NCBI GenBank assembly: GCA_030848705.1
Contig: CM061236.1
Coordinates: 137,755,970-137,819,969, forward strand
Origin: Heracleum sosnowskyi
Lineage: Eukaryota > Streptophyta > Magnoliopsida > Apiales > Apiaceae
Direction: 5' to 3'
DNA: 64,000 nucleotides
Of the stretch, positions 37,801 to 56,144 are shown in pieces. The notes under the pieces are model-generated. The model saw only the letters and a list, made by a program, of their open reading frames with translations, searched no databases and was not told the origin of the DNA. A program made the translations under genes and the position numbers. Position 1 is the first letter of the stretch; every line of letters begins with the position of its first letter.

Positions 37801-40800
37801 TGGTGGAATCCCTGCTGAACTTGGGAAACTAGAGCAGCTTTTTGAACTGTGAGTTCTTTGTTTCAGTATAGTTCTTTTCCCTTTGCATCTCTAGTAATTT
37901 TTGGCTGATTGGTGACATCGGTCACTCAAATGTAGAAATCTTGCTAAGAACAATCTGGAAGGACCAATACCTCAAAACATTAGTAGCTGTACTTCCTTGA
38001 ATCAGTTGTAAGTGTACTCTCTTAGTTGTTTGTTGCAATAAATGGCCTTGGTTTTTATATAATAAGTATGGTACTTGTTTCAAATGAGCTGTGGATATTC
38101 TTATGGATTTGTCTCCACTACTTTGTTAGCAACGTACATGGTAACCGCTTGAATGGATCTATTCCGCTGAGTTTCCGCAATCTTGAGAGCCTTACCTATT
38201 TGTATGTTCTTATTGTCTTTGATGTTAATTTCCATTTAGACTATAGTTTAGACACATTTTACTTGAAAGTAGGCGATAAACTTCAATTAATGCCTCAGGA
38301 ATCTTTCTTCAAATCAATTTAAAGGGGGCATACCTGTTGAACTGGGGAGAATCATCAATCTTGATACATTGTAAGTTTCACATTGTGAATTGTTTCTGTA
38401 GCTATGGTCCTTTATCTCTGCATAGTCTGATGGCATACTTTTTGTGCTAGGGATCTTTCAAACAATAACTTCTCTGGACATGCCCCTGCTTCAATTGGAG
38501 ATCTGGAGCACCTTCTTACACTGTAAGACTTGTATAGTACTGTAGGCTGTATCTACATGCTCGTATTGTTGGTTAAGCAGTGCATATAACTCTGGTCATT
38601 TCCATTGTAGTAATTTGAGTTGCAATCATCTTGATGGACCATTACCTGCGGAATTCGGGAATCTTAGAAGTATTGTAGTAATGTGAGTTATTAGAAGGAC
38701 AGTCTTCAATTTTAACTAAGAAAATTGTCTCATATAATTTACTGATCTCTATCTCACTCAAATGTAGAGACATGTCATTCAACAACATATCAGGTGGGAT
38801 TCCCGGTGAATTGGGTCAGTTGCAAAATGTAGTCTCTCTGTAAGTATTTCAGAATTGCTCTTTTGTCATGCCATTGTCTTTATTTTTATCATCATCACAG
38901 ACATATCTTTGAATGTTTTATGCAGTATTTTGAACAACAATAATATGGACGGAAAAATTCCCGATCAGTTAACCAAGTGTTTCAGTCTTGCGACTATGTA
39001 AGATCTAATATGTTTATGTAATATATTAGTCAGCCTAAGATGATACTGACCCTTCTCATTTGCTGTAGGAATATCTCGTACAACAATTTCTCTGGGGTTC
39101 TACCTGTTGAGAGAAACTTTTCTCGATTTTCACCAGACAGGTACGTCTTGTACCCTCTTGTGAGTCTCAGCTACCTTTTTATGCTGTACTGATTGTTTTG
39201 CATAATTTGTTTTTCCAGCTATAATGGCAATCCTTTTCTATGTGGCAATTGGTTAGGTTCTATTTGTGATCCATATGCAAGAAAATCCAAAGGTGTTCAC
39301 ATCTCCCATATATCCCACTCCCCCCACCCGCCAAAACATGTATAACCATTATGAACTCTCATCTGTGATAATTTTTTGCAGTTGTGTTCTCAAGAATTGC
39401 AGTTGTTTGCATATCACTGGGAACAATCACGCTGTTGTCCACGGTTATTGTTGCTTTATACAAATCTAACCAACCAAAACAGTTTATGAAGCAATCTAAC
39501 AGAAGTGTTCGAGGTATGGACACTTGCTAGCCGCCTTCATTTTCATGACATGTTTACTTTTCTCCCTTCCTTAGATGTTTGCTTCTTTTCCCTGTCAGGT
39601 CCACCGAAACTTGTCCCACTCCACAAGGATATGGCAATACACACGTACGAAGATATAATGAGAATCACTGAGAACTTAAGCGAGAAATACATTATAGGAT
39701 ATGGAGCTTCAAGTAATGTGTACAAGTGTGTGTTGAAGAATTCCCGACCAATGGCAATTAAACGCGTTTACACACAGTATACACACAACTTGCAAGAGTT
39801 TGAGACGGAGCTTGGAACAATTGGAAGTATCAAGCATCGGAACCTTGTCAGCCTTCATGGTTACTCGCTCTCCCCCCAAGGAAACCTACTAGTCTATGAC
39901 TATATGGAAAACGGTTCCCTTTGGGATCTTCTTCATGGTTAGCATACATGTCATCCTATTTTTTTAGATTCTCTTGTTTCAAGTTGTACTTCAAAAACAT
40001 TTACTTTTAAGGAAGCATTCTTGCTGATATTTTTTTTACGTGATTGATTTATTGGCAGGACCTTTAAAGAAGGTCAAACTTGACTGGGGAACAAGGCTGA
40101 AAATCGCTGTCGGAGCTGCTCAAGGGCTTGCTTATCTTCATCATGATTGTAATCCTAGGGTAGTGCACAGGGATGTGAAATCCTCAAATATTCTGTTGGA
40201 TGAGAATTTTGAGGCCCATCTTTCTGATTTTGGGACTGCAAGATGCATCCCAACAGCTAAAACTCATGCATCAACTTATGTTTTAGGCACTATTGGTTAC
40301 ATAGACCCCGAGTATGCCCGGACTTCTAGGTTAACTGAGAAATCGGATGTTTACAGCTTTGGTATTGTTCTTCTGGAGCTACTGACAGGAAGGAAGGCTG
40401 TGGACAATGAGGCTAATTTGCATCATCTGGTATTCTTCCCGTCTTTAGATTTTCTTCTCCTTTCCATTAACTAATGCTGCTTGCAAACCTAGCAAGTTCT
40501 TTATAAATTCATTCACTAAAACACAACTACACAGCACATGATAGTTTTCAGCTGGCACATTGGATTGACTGTACATTCTTTTAAAATCCGTTTTATGTTT
40601 TAGATATTGTCGAAGGCAGATAATGATACAGTAATGGATGCTGTGGATCCTGAAGTTACTCTTACATGCACTGATATCTCTCATGTTAAAAAGACCTTCC
40701 AACTTGCCCTGCTGTGCACTAAACAGCACCCTTCTGAACGACCCACAATGCATGATGTTACCAGGATTCTACTCTCTATGCTTCCAGCTCCGGTACCCAA

Positions 40801-40963
40801 ACTTTGCACTCCTCACGAAGCTTTTGACTATGCACAATTTGTTATGGGTCAAGAGCGATCTCAACTTCAACCAGAGCAGCAGCAAGTTCAGCCTGATGAC
40901 GTTTCCTCTGATGCTCAGTGGTTTCTCAAGTTTCAGGAACTTGCATCAAAGCATACCTCGTAG
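34867..40963 (+). CDS. ERL1: ERECTA-family leucine-rich-repeat receptor kinase (ERL1/ERL2-like)
   Basis: 27 exons with GT-AG borders join to 2,949 nt (982 residues): 34867-34957, 35233-35377, 35498-35569, 35676-35747, 36185-36256, 36348-36419, 36605-36676, 36771-36842, 36966-37037, 37126-37194, 37275-37346, 37468-37539, 37615-37686, 37777-37848, 37936-38007, 38130-38201, 38299-38370, 38451-38522, 38611-38682, 38768-38839, 38926-38997, 39069-39140, 39219-39292, 39382-39513, 39599-39937, 40059-40429, 40604-40963. Nineteen 72-nt exons and one 69-nt exon each encode one LRR. Order: signal peptide, N-cap, about 20 LRRs, membrane segment (about 584-608), kinase with K681, HRD 776-778 and DFG 796-798. 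The family perceives EPF/EPFL peptides with TMM in stomatal patterning and organ growth (family knowledge). ERL1 versus ERL2 is not settled by reading. Confidence 0.94.
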
Positions 40964-42954
40964 ACAAGTTCACTATTTCTTATGCAGAAGCAGATGTTAT
41001 GGGAAGGGAAGGGATGTATACTGACATCCCAAATTTTGGACCTTATATTTACTTTTGAAATATATGTAGCGCGACAGTTTCCTACACCAGATATTGCAAC
41101 TGTAAACCAGCCGATGTATATGTATATTTTATCTAGCAATGTAGTCTTCCCATCATTTGTCGATCCACTTAATTAATATTACTTTGTAATTGTATTTATG
41201 AAGTAGGAGTTATTGTTACCCGTTTATTTGAATTTCCTAGGCACTACAGTGTAGCTAATATCACACAATGACTGGTCGCAGTTTTTCTCAATGCACATAT
41301 ATAAAACCACTTAAATACATTTGACATGTAAAAGTTGTTTTGAAATATAAGCAAGGTAGGGAAGAGAGTGGTAGCTTTCAGAATGAAACCGAATCCACAG
41401 ATGTTACCAATAGGGAAGCTTTGTCAACTCTGTGATTGTCCAGAACTTGTGTGACGGTTGTGGTTGATGCAATTTCAGGATTACTCTGAATACTCAGCAC
41501 ACTTGTTCAGCTTCCCACTACCCCTCTGATGACTGTAAATCTTTAAGTAAACACTCACGAATCCAAAGAATGTTCGCTGGGGATCTTGAACTCGAGAAAA
41601 AATCACGTGTTACCTGGACATATGTTGGATAGAAGCAAGTACATTCTCCATTGAGAAACAACTCTACTGGGAATATCGTAATATGTACATTCTCCATTGA
41701 GAAACAAGTATAAGAATATCATAATATTTAGCAGACCCGGACAACTGACAGGCACTTGATGCTTATTTCATGTTCCTTGGGCAGCCCATACATCACGTTC
41801 ACCAGTGATTAGCGAGTTCCCAAACACACAAAACAAAGCAAGGAAAGACTAACTTCTGTGGAACTGATATCTAAAGTAGCACTGCAACCCCAAAAAGATA
41901 GGAGAGAATTTTAGCTGGAGCAGATCTCCAAAGTGATATATGAATGTATCTCAATACCACCACCAAGGTGTATACCTAGAAAGACAAAAGAGCATATCAC
42001 CAATTAGCTATAACATTGTTCTAAACTTCTTTTCAAAACAAAACTCAAAAAACAATGAGAGACAAAACAACTTAGATATGGGTGTATTGACAGCAGCTGT
42101 CGTGTTTCTTATAGAAGTTTATTCCTCATTACTTGATAATTTTTTTTGACATAATTTAGAAGTAAACAAGCCCTCTTCAGAAAGTTCCAAAACTTCTTGT
42201 TATATGAGGATTACTCATGAACACAAGATCATTACTTGCAACTTGTAAGCATAGATATCAGTGATCTTAAAAGAATATAACACTGCCTTTGTTAAAAAAA
42301 AATTAAATTATGAATCTTCCCTACAAACTTTTAGTAACAAGATTTTTTGTAAGCGACCCAAACCTAACGGTAGGCATTACTATATACAGATCTCTACAAG
42401 CTCCTGCGACTACATAGATTAACATTAGTATACTACAGATCTCAAGCTCCTGCGACTTGATAGATTAACATTAGTATACTAAAGATCTCTACAATACATA
42501 GATTAAACAATAAGAGAGAGACATTTTAGTGACTAATTGAACACTTAAGAACATAAGACCATTTAACACAGATCTACTAAAAGCTTTACACAAGAGTAAT
42601 ACAATGCTGCATTATATTCTGCACATGTTTACCACACAAGACTTCGTCTGCAAAATTACCTATTTCAGCAATCCAGACACACTAATCAAATTAAACAGAG
42701 CACGGTAAATATAAACCAAAACCATTACTACAACATATATTCAAAAATGTATATATTATCTGAAACGAAGCGGTACATGCCATGATTAACCAAACAAAGC
42801 CATCAACAAAACAGATAGCCAACGCTAGACCTTTCTCACTGTTTGAGACAGTGAGAACATCAGTTCAATTAACATAAAAGAAGAAACAGAAAATTAAAAC
42901 GGTTCATCATAAAGACCAGTCGCCGACAAGTGGCCACCACACTAGAGACTCAGA
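40964..42954. other. Convergent intergenic region between ERL1-like and polyubiquitin genes
   Basis: It holds the 3' untranslated regions of both genes. Two small tandem duplications are visible: a segment with ACATTCTCCATTGAGAAACA at about 41640 and 41687, and one with AGCTCCTGCGACT at about 42388 and 42437. A 69-codon open frame at 41940-42149 has no resemblance to anything I know. Confidence 0.5.
42388..42505. repeat. Two- to three-copy tandem repeat
   Basis: AGATCTC...AAGCTCCTGCGACT followed by GATAGATTAACATTAGTA recurs with a period of about 47 bp; a third copy is partial. It lies in the 3' flank of the polyubiquitin gene. Confidence 0.6.
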
Positions 42955-42957
42955 CTA

Positions 42958-47915
<4,958 letters not shown>

Positions 47916-47976
47916 CTTGATTGTTGAGAAAATTGCAATTGAGAGCGTGAATAATTGTAATTTGTTGGGGTCTCGT

Positions 47977-47985
47977 TTTTATATA
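47977..47985 (-). promoter_or_regulatory. TATA box of the polyubiquitin gene
   Basis: TATATAAAA on the minus strand, about 60 bp upstream of the leader-intron donor, which allows a short first exon starting near 47950. Confidence 0.7.
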
Positions 47986-48417
47986 GAGGAAGAGGAGGGC
48001 GTGTAGACTCAAACTCCGAGTCTTACGCGGAAGATACGCACCGCCACAGATTCCAGTTTTGAGTCAATAAATCAATAACTCATATCAATATAATAGTCAT
48101 ATATGTGTATTAACTCTTTTTAAAAAAAACAATTAACCTTCTTTTAAAAAAAATAAATTTTTTCCTTTTTTTTAAACTTTGACCGATTCGATTGATAAAT
48201 CTCGTCATGTCCGACTTTTGACCGATTTTTTTAAAAACATTTTTTGACCCAATTTTCGTTTAATCGAGACAACACTCGTCCCAGTAGTGTTTAGAACACT
48301 GATAGTGAATGATAAGTACTAAGTATTTGTTCATTGTAATTTTAGCTGATGCATTGAACGCATTTAAATAATTTTTTCAATATTTCTGGTAAATAAAATC
48401 AAAAAAATCATCAATCA

Positions 48418-50174
48418 TCAATACTATTATATAAACGAGAAGACGGGGCGGTGATGTGGCGCTCTTAGATCGCTTCGTTCTATTTTTTTAATTTTCTCAA
48501 TTTTTTGAATTAATAATATTAAAAATTCGAAAAAATCTCAATTAAAAAAAAGTGTATTACTTTACATTATTTTGAACTTCTCTTTATTATTATCTAGATA
48601 TTCTCATAATATTTCTTTTCAAATGAAATTACCATCTTAACATTCTACTCTCCTAAACTTTCTTTTTTAATGTAATATAATAGAAAATACAAGAACATAT
48701 TGGTAAATAAGAAGATAAGAAATTAGATCGGTTTTGCATAATAAGAAATTAAGTAATTACTTGGTAAATAATTAATTATCTTTAATACTTTCATACAAAC
48801 AGCTAATTAATAGTATAAATATACACCTAAACTCTGTTAATTGTCTACTAAAATTTTTGTTGTCAATATTGTTCTTCTTTACTTTTTTGTTTGTTCATGT
48901 TAAAAAGATTAATAAGGAGGGGGATTCATCAGTTAAACTAATAGGCCGAGCAATGTGATTTTCATGTACATTCAGTTGTGAATTGATTTAAATGTTTATG
49001 TGTGTATGTTATTAGTTTTGAATTTATAGTTAAAAGTTGATACACCTGTATACAAGTTAACTCGAAAGTGGAGAATTCATCATGTCTTCAAAAACAAATT
49101 TTATCATTGTTTTTTAACGTTTAGATAGTTATTGCTCTAATTTTTATGAGAAAAGATTATATCTTTTAGTAAAATATTTTATGTAATTCATACACGAAAA
49201 TTCAAAGATAAAAATTGTATATTAAGAAATTTATAGTTTATGTATTTCGAAAATATCATGTTAAGATTTATTGGACTGAAGAATTTATTTAGTGTGTGCA
49301 TTTTTAACAAAATTCAATAAGTCGGTGCATCTATAACAAAAGTCATACAAGAATAAGAAATATTGAGAAGATGTCTTTAATTTTTTTTTTTTAAAGGAAG
49401 AGGTTGTTGTTGTTTTTGTTGTTATTTGTTTTGACAAAAAGAGATCATTATTAATAAAAAATTCTCCCAGCAACAAAAAGGATGTTTGTTCATATTTTTT
49501 GATTTTTTTCTTACTTGAAGTAGATTTGGAGGTAGTGAAAATTTTAATAGCTCTGAAGGTATAATTGTAGTTTTTGATTAAACGATCTAGAACTTTATAT
49601 ATATATATATATATAGAGAGAGAAAAGTTCTATGGAGACCATATTTAGTTGGAGACTTGGAGACCATATATGTTTTGCAATTAAAATACATTCATAAAAT
49701 GCTCTGTAAAAATAATATGTATAGTAATATTTAGTAAACATAACATATATGGTCTATAAAATATCCAATTTGATTGTAATTTTAGTTCTACAAATATATT
49801 ATGCACATATCTTATTTGCAGAACATTTATAATGGGGTAATATGCATGACAATGTTCTGCAAGTATAACATGCGTGATTTACAAAAATATTCAATTTGAT
49901 GATGATTTTATAGTGCAAGATATCTAATTTGACAATAATTTTGTTACGTAAAGTATGTTCTACACGTTATTTAGGTTGCAGAACGTAAATGGTCTCCAAG
50001 TCTCCAACTAAATATGGTCTCCATAGAACTTGACTATATATATAAAATTCAAAAAAATAATAATTTTATATTGGAAATATTATTTTATTTAAAAACGTAT
50101 TTTGTAGAATATATTTTGAAAACATTTAGAGATATTATTATAAAGCCGCTGTGAAGCGCGGCTTAATAAACTAG
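48418..50174 (+). mobile_element. Helitron, non-autonomous (1.76 kb)
   Basis: The 5' end reads A|TCAATACTATTATATAAACG, typical of plant Helitrons. The 3' end has a hairpin AAGCCGC-TGTGAAGC-GCGGCTT (50143-50164) seven bases before CTAG|T (50171-50174). Insertion lies between A and T with no duplication, as Helitrons do. No Rep/helicase ORF is present. A MITE (49625-50031) is nested near the 3' end. Confidence 0.75.
49625..50031. mobile_element. MITE with 42-bp perfect terminal inverted repeats
   Basis: The ends start AAGTTCTATGGAGACC and are perfectly inverted over about 42 bp, then diverge. The 407-bp element has no ORF. The flanks are TA-rich, so a target duplication cannot be read with certainty. 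Confidence 0.8.
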
Positions 50175-50179
50175 TTATA

Positions 50180-50573
50180 AGATAATTTACCAAATTGTAA
50201 TGGGTAAAAGGAGTACACAAGAGCTTACTCGGTTGGAACTTGGAAGTGCTTATAGGCTGCTGCAGGAAGCTAATGGAAGGGTTAATGGCTGGTGAAAGTT
50301 CATCATTCTGGCGTGCTCTCTGGAATTTAAGATTCCCACCAACCGTGCAAAACTTTTCATGGAGAGCTAGTGCAGGTTGTTTACAGATCAGAGTGATTCT
50401 TGAGTCAAAATTTGTGAAGCTGAATTTAAATTGTTCGATATGTTCATTTGCTGAGACGGAGGATCATGAGTTGGGGGTGGTGCAATTTTGCTGATAGTTG
50501 TTGGAAGCTGTTCATGGCACCTGGTGGAATATGGCAGGGGGTTCAGATTTCCTACAAGCAATGGTTGAGTCAT
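50180..50573 (+). pseudogene. LINE relic, zf-RVT part, left of the CACTA insertion
   Basis: The fragments SAYRLLQEANG (about 50247-50280) and, in another frame, FWRALWNLRFPPTVQNFSWRA (50309-50371) match the zinc-binding region after LINE reverse transcriptases. Frameshifts and stops show decay. It continues at 57414 after the CACTA element. Confidence 0.75.
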
Positions 50574-50594
50574 CACTAGTACAACAGAATGGAT

Positions 50595-50945
50595 CTACAG
50601 CGTCGCACTTTTAGCGTCGGTTCTAGAGACAAGCGACGCCTTTATATGTTTTATGTGTCGGTTGCTAGCATAACCGACGCCTATTGTCAGTTTTCCTTGA
50701 TCTAAGGTGTCGGTTGTCCACATTAACTGACGCTTATAACATTTTTGTGCGTCGGTTCTATGAATGCCGACGCAATAGAGGACTTTTAGCGTCGGTCGTT
50801 GTAACACCGACGCATTAAGTGCACTTTTTAGTGTCGTTGTTATGGAACCGACACTATAGAGTGAATTTTTAGTGTTGGCCTTTGGGGAACCGACGCTGTA
50901 GAGTACATTTTTAGTGTCGGTCTGGTGAAACCGACGCTATAGACT
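50595..50945. repeat. Left subterminal repeats of the CACTA element
   Basis: About seventeen GCGTCGG-like octamers in both orientations, arranged mostly as facing pairs about 20 bp apart. In CACTA elements such repeats bind the transposase. Confidence 0.85.
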
Positions 50946-50958
50946 ATGTTTTTTGTTT

Positions 50959-51190
50959 GAGTAAATCTTGGCATCACTACAAAATATCTCTACAAAAGTC
51001 ACTACTACTTTTATTTTAGAAACCTATGTATTTCATTAATTACTATTCTTATTTTGGTAATGATAGTGGCCCACATATTTTAGAAGTTATGTGTATGTCT
51101 TCAATACAATAATAATAACTATTATTGTAAGGTAGTTAATAATTCCTAAAATAGCAGTAGTGACTTTTGTAGTGATGCCAAGATTTACTC
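50959..51190. mobile_element. MITE nested in the CACTA element
   Basis: The ends are inverted over about 25 bp or more (GAGTAAATCTTGGCATCACT on the left; its reverse complement on the right) and include CACTACAAAA. 232 bp, no ORF. Confidence 0.7.
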
Positions 51191-51203
51191 TTTTATAAAA
51201 AAA

Positions 51204-52379
51204 CTAGCATGAAAACCCGTGCAAGGCACGGGTCACTATCTAGCATAATTGTTTTAACTTCTAAGTAGTTCGGTGTTTATTATAATTTATAGATCGTTTG
51301 ACAGACGTCTCATTGTGGGTACAAAAGCTGGACTTGATCTCCGCAGTGAGATAGTTAGCGTTGAAAAGTATCCTTGGTTGATGTGTTTTTGAGTTAAGAA
51401 ATGAGTAAATTCGATATTTATGATATTTTTTATGTGTAAGATCTATTTCAAAATATGATTATCTTACATACAAGACATTAACATGCACAATTTTACTAAT
51501 TTAGCTCATTGAGCGAATGATACATTTTCTTGTTTGTGAAATGTAATTTGCATCGTAGTTATTTTATATATTTTGAAGTTAAATAAAATGTCTTCTATCA
51601 AATGACACTCACATATTTCGCGTGAAGTTCTAAAAATCTGTGATTTTATATAGTGATATAAAGATGTTTCAGTTAATAGATAAACTCAAGTTTAATTTCT
51701 ACAAACAACTTTTTCTAATAAATAATAAACACAGAGGCAAGTTAGTCAGTTCAAATCATGCACGAAATATCTCATAGTTAAATTATCTCACCAATTATAA
51801 GATTATGTTAATCGATATAATAATAGATACCAAATACTCCTCTACTCACGCGACACACACATATACATATAATGTGTTTGATATAGAACATGTATGACTG
51901 AGTAGTGCTATGGTAGGAAGATGAGCAAATTATTGCATAAACCCAAGTTCGATTCCATTCATTAACAAATTTTTTTTTTAGAAAAAAGAGTAAACACAAG
52001 GGAAATTTAGATATTTTAAATTAAATAAAATGTCTCACCAATTTAGATTAGATTAAATGTCTCATGAATCATTGCTTTTATTGGGCTATAATAAAATAGA
52101 TATATAATAATAATACCAAATATTTCTTTACTCACACGGCACACACATATGATGTGTGTAATTTACAACTCATATAATTGAGTGGTGTGGTGGTAAGAGG
52201 AGGTGCAAGTTATTGTGGACACCCAAGTTCGAATCCACTCAATATCAATTTTTTTAAGAATAATAAACATAAGGGCAATTTGGACATTTCAAATGCATTA
52301 AAATGTCTTGCCAATTTAGCATGAATAAAATGTCCCCCCCAATTAATTGACCCATGTTGGGCTATTATTAATAGAAAGA
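51204..52379 (-). mobile_element. Helitron nested in the CACTA element (1.18 kb)
   Basis: On the minus strand it starts A|TCTTTCTATTAATAATAG (52379) and ends in the hairpin ACCCGTGCCTTGCACGGGT followed by CTAG|T (51204). The interior has two direct copies of a segment of about 285 bp, each with a tRNA-like promoter-box pattern on the plus strand. Confidence 0.8.
51826..52350. repeat. Direct duplication with tRNA-like boxes inside the Helitron
   Basis: Copies start at ACCAAATA about 51828 and 52114. Each has TGGTAGGAAGATG or TGGTGGTAAGAGG (A-box-like) and AAGTTCGATTCC or AAGTTCGAATCC (B-box-like) 30-35 bp later, on the plus strand. This suggests the head of a tRNA-derived SINE. No complete cloverleaf is visible. 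Confidence 0.55.
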
Positions 52380-52929
52380 TGATAAATTAATTCATATTTC
52401 TAATTGAGTAATGTATTTCCGTGGCATATAGTATATATGTATGTATATTTCAGTAATCGGATTTGAATGGGGTGAGTTATAAACTCAACAAAAAATTAAT
52501 CGGTTGAGTAGAGTTTTTGAAAAACAGACAAAAATTGTTAATAAATTATAAACACAATTTTAATTTTTGAAAATTGTTTTTCATGTAAAAAAGTTGTTTT
52601 TCAACTTTTGTGAGAAGTAGCTGCTGGTTTTACCATCAAACTTCACCGAAATCATTATGTTTTTATATTCTACATCAAAATAGGCACAAGTACAAAAATT
52701 ATGTACATTGATTTAAATTTAATTGTAGCGTATAAACATTTTGGATAAATTTGATTCAAACTATAGAATCATTTTGAAATATTTGACTAATTTTCAATTT
52801 TTTGAAAAAAGTTGTATATGTTTGTTTTTTTGAAATTTAATAATTGAACCTTTTTGAATTTATTTTTTAAAAATGCGATAAAAATATTTATTATAAATTT
52901 TTATTATAACTGTTTTTATATTAATTTTT

Positions 52930-53413
52930 TTCTAATTATGAGTGGCTGGCTGGGGGTTTTGGTTTAACCGAGTCTTGCTCTTCTTTTGCCCGTTTCCATT
53001 TTTTGTCAAATCTCAACTATCACCTCACTCTCAACTCTCTGGCTCATCAGCCTCTTCACTCTTCACCTCATAATTGGGGCTTATTGTGTTTATTATTGCT
53101 GAAGGGATTCACTTAGGGATTGCTGATTAAGGGATTCGATTAGGGTTTAACTCTCAACTCGATTTGGGGATTCAATTACATGTATTATTTATACGTATTC
53201 TTTAATTATTTAGTCTCAACAGTTGTTTTGTATTCTCGATTAGGAATATCTCAATTTGGTTGCTTGTGTGTGTATAATTTGTATACGTGTGTGTATGTAT
53301 TTGTGTGAGAATCAAATTTCAATACTACAATATTGAAATCATTTATACGGATGCGATGCAATTGAATTTGGTTCAAAGTTAAATGATTTCTGATGCTCTA
53401 GTAAAAACAAAGT
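52930..53413 (+). other. Possible 5' leader upstream of the NEF1 fragment
   Basis: The stretch has CT-rich segments (CTCTCAACTCTCTGGCTC near 53030) and repeated GGGATTCGATTAGGG-like phrases, and differs from the AT-rich DNA around it. It may be a leader brought along with the gene. No TATA box or start can be fixed. Confidence 0.35.
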
Positions 53414-56059
53414 AACAGCGAGTTAATGAGTTTATTGTGTTCGTTGGTCGCACTGTGGCTAGTCGCACTCCTCCTAACCAACGCCAGTCTGTTCAACACG
53501 AAGGTACTCCCCTTTCTTATTATTATTTTTTTAATTATTAATACTCATACTTCTTTGTTAATTTTGTCTTTTACTTTTTTAGTGTTGTTTCATTGTTTTG
53601 ATTTGGATCTGTGATTTGGAGACAGAGTTGTTTAGTATAAACTTCGAAAAATTTTGGTTAGGTTTTTTAGGAGTATGTGAAAAGGCCTTTTAGAGTAACA
53701 GTTACGAGGATTTATATGTAGTTTTACCGGAATTTTCTTATTAACTATTTGTAGTTGAAGTTTAGTTCAAATTTAGTCGACGTGCTTTTAAATTGTGTTG
53801 ATGTACCTATTAAGTCTGGTAGCGTAAGTTCTTAGTAGGTAAGTTGAGTTTGAATCATCAGAACCTAATTTTTTTTTCAAATTGTGAAGACATATGAATG
53901 AATTCAAAGTGTCTTTTGAGTGAGAGAGCTAATTAAAACATAAACAGGATATACATATTAAGCTATTTTCTTTAACATCTTAAGGTTTGGGGAGGTTTGA
54001 GGTATGTTTCTATCATTTTTCTCTGGTATAGGACTATTAGTGCTCTTATGTGTTGGTTATTAAAGATGGTTCGGGAGTTTCGACGTAGTCACATAAGAAT
54101 CGTGATGGAGCTTGCTGTTGAATTCTTTCAATCACTTGTTTTTATATCATAGATTAGTACTTGGACAGCGCTGCTACAAATTTTGGATTTTCTTGTTGTG
54201 TGTTTGGACTTTGGGATATGAACACTTGTATTTCCTGTTCTTATCTTTTCTTTTTGTAATCTCAAAGTAAAAAGTTAAATTATTTTGTGTAGTGGTGTGT
54301 GCAAAGTTAAGTGGCGGACAGAAACAAAGAATACAAATTTAAAGTTAAGTTAAATTATTTTGTTTTGTATGTATTTGATGATCCTTTTAGTGCTCTGGAT
54401 GCTCATATCAGTTCTCATTTATTCAAGGTATATTGTTTATATCATTTTATTTTATTACATGGTCAAAGGTTGAAAGATTATTAAAATTTTGATAACAAGA
54501 GGTTGTGTTTGGTCCAAATCTTTGAACTAGTTCCCGTAGAACTACAAGGCTATCTCCATTTAAAAGTGTTGGTAGAATAAACTCTCTCTATGTATCCGAT
54601 GAATAAACATATTCACATTTGTATTAACTTTGTTAAAGTGCCATTTGTATTAATTCATTATGTCTTTTACGGTCAATGGCCACTCCTTGAATCAATAGTG
54701 CAATGCTTTGTACAGTCAAGATCCAAAAAGGGATATTGACATAAAGCTCTTGGATTTCATTTTACTCCTTTAAATTTAAGTTGTCATAGAGAACCCTATA
54801 TAGTGCAAGTTAGGATAGGTACCACGATCACTAAATTAACTGATTAGGTATGTAGGCTGAATAAAATCGTAACAAGCATGCTCTTTTGAATTTGTAGTGA
54901 TAGCTTTTTATGTCACAGAATTAGCTTTAGCATTCAGCAGAGCGTAACAACTGAAAACAACGAAAGATCTTTACAAAGTAATACTGAATATGTAGCCATG
55001 TCTTGGAAATAACTAATTTTTAAACAGTTATATCTGACTACATTTGGTGTAATGCATTTCAATGTTTTTTCTGTTGCTATCTTTTAATTATTTGTGTCTA
55101 TTTTTGCAGTTCCTTCCAATTCCCACAGTTGCTGGCTTTTATTTGGCTCATTTTTTAACAAAAAAGAGTCTACCGTCATATTTTGTCTTTGTTGCACTCG
55201 GGAGTATGGTAATCACATGGTTTGTGTTGCATAATTTCTGGGATCTCAATATATGGATGGCAGGCATGTCCTTGAGATTCTTTTGTAAGCTCATAGTTGC
55301 CAGTGTTATTCTGGCAATGGTTATTCCTGGTATAGCTATTCTTCCTACAAAACTTCACTTCTTGACCGAGGCTGGGTTGATGAGCCATGCTATACTTCTT
55401 TGCTACATTGAGAATCGCCTTTTCAGTTAATCTAGCATATACTATTATGGGTTGGAGGATGATGTGATGTATCCAAGCTACATGATTGTAATGACAACTT
55501 TTGTGGGTTTGGCTCTGGTAAGGAGGCTTTCACTGGATCAACGGATTGGTACCAAAGCAGTTTGGATTTTGACCTGCTTGTATACATCAAAGTTGTCCAT
55601 GCTCTTCATGACATCCAAATCTGTCTTGTGGGTGTCGGTTGTTCTTTTATTGGCAGTTTCTCCACCATTGCTTCTATACAAGTATGTAACATTGTCAACT
55701 CCATTATCCATATATGTTATGATCCTGTAAGTTTCAACTTATAAGTGATGTTCTATATATGTAATGTTCTTCTCTCACTATATTTTCAGGGAAAAATCGA
55801 GAACATCTTCTAAAATGAAACCAGTGCAAGGTTATATACATGCATGTGTCGTTATAGCAGTCTGGTTTTGTCATGAGACAAATTTTGAAGCTCTTCAGTG
55901 GTGGTATGGTAGACCTCCATCTGATGGTTTACTTTTGGGCTTCTGCATTCTTCTCACAGGATTGGCATGTGTACCCATAGTAGCACTCCACTTCTCTCAT
56001 GCCATGGTAACCAATACGTTATTTTACTTCATTCTCGGCCATGGTTTATATATATATAT

Positions 56060-56144
<85 letters not shown>

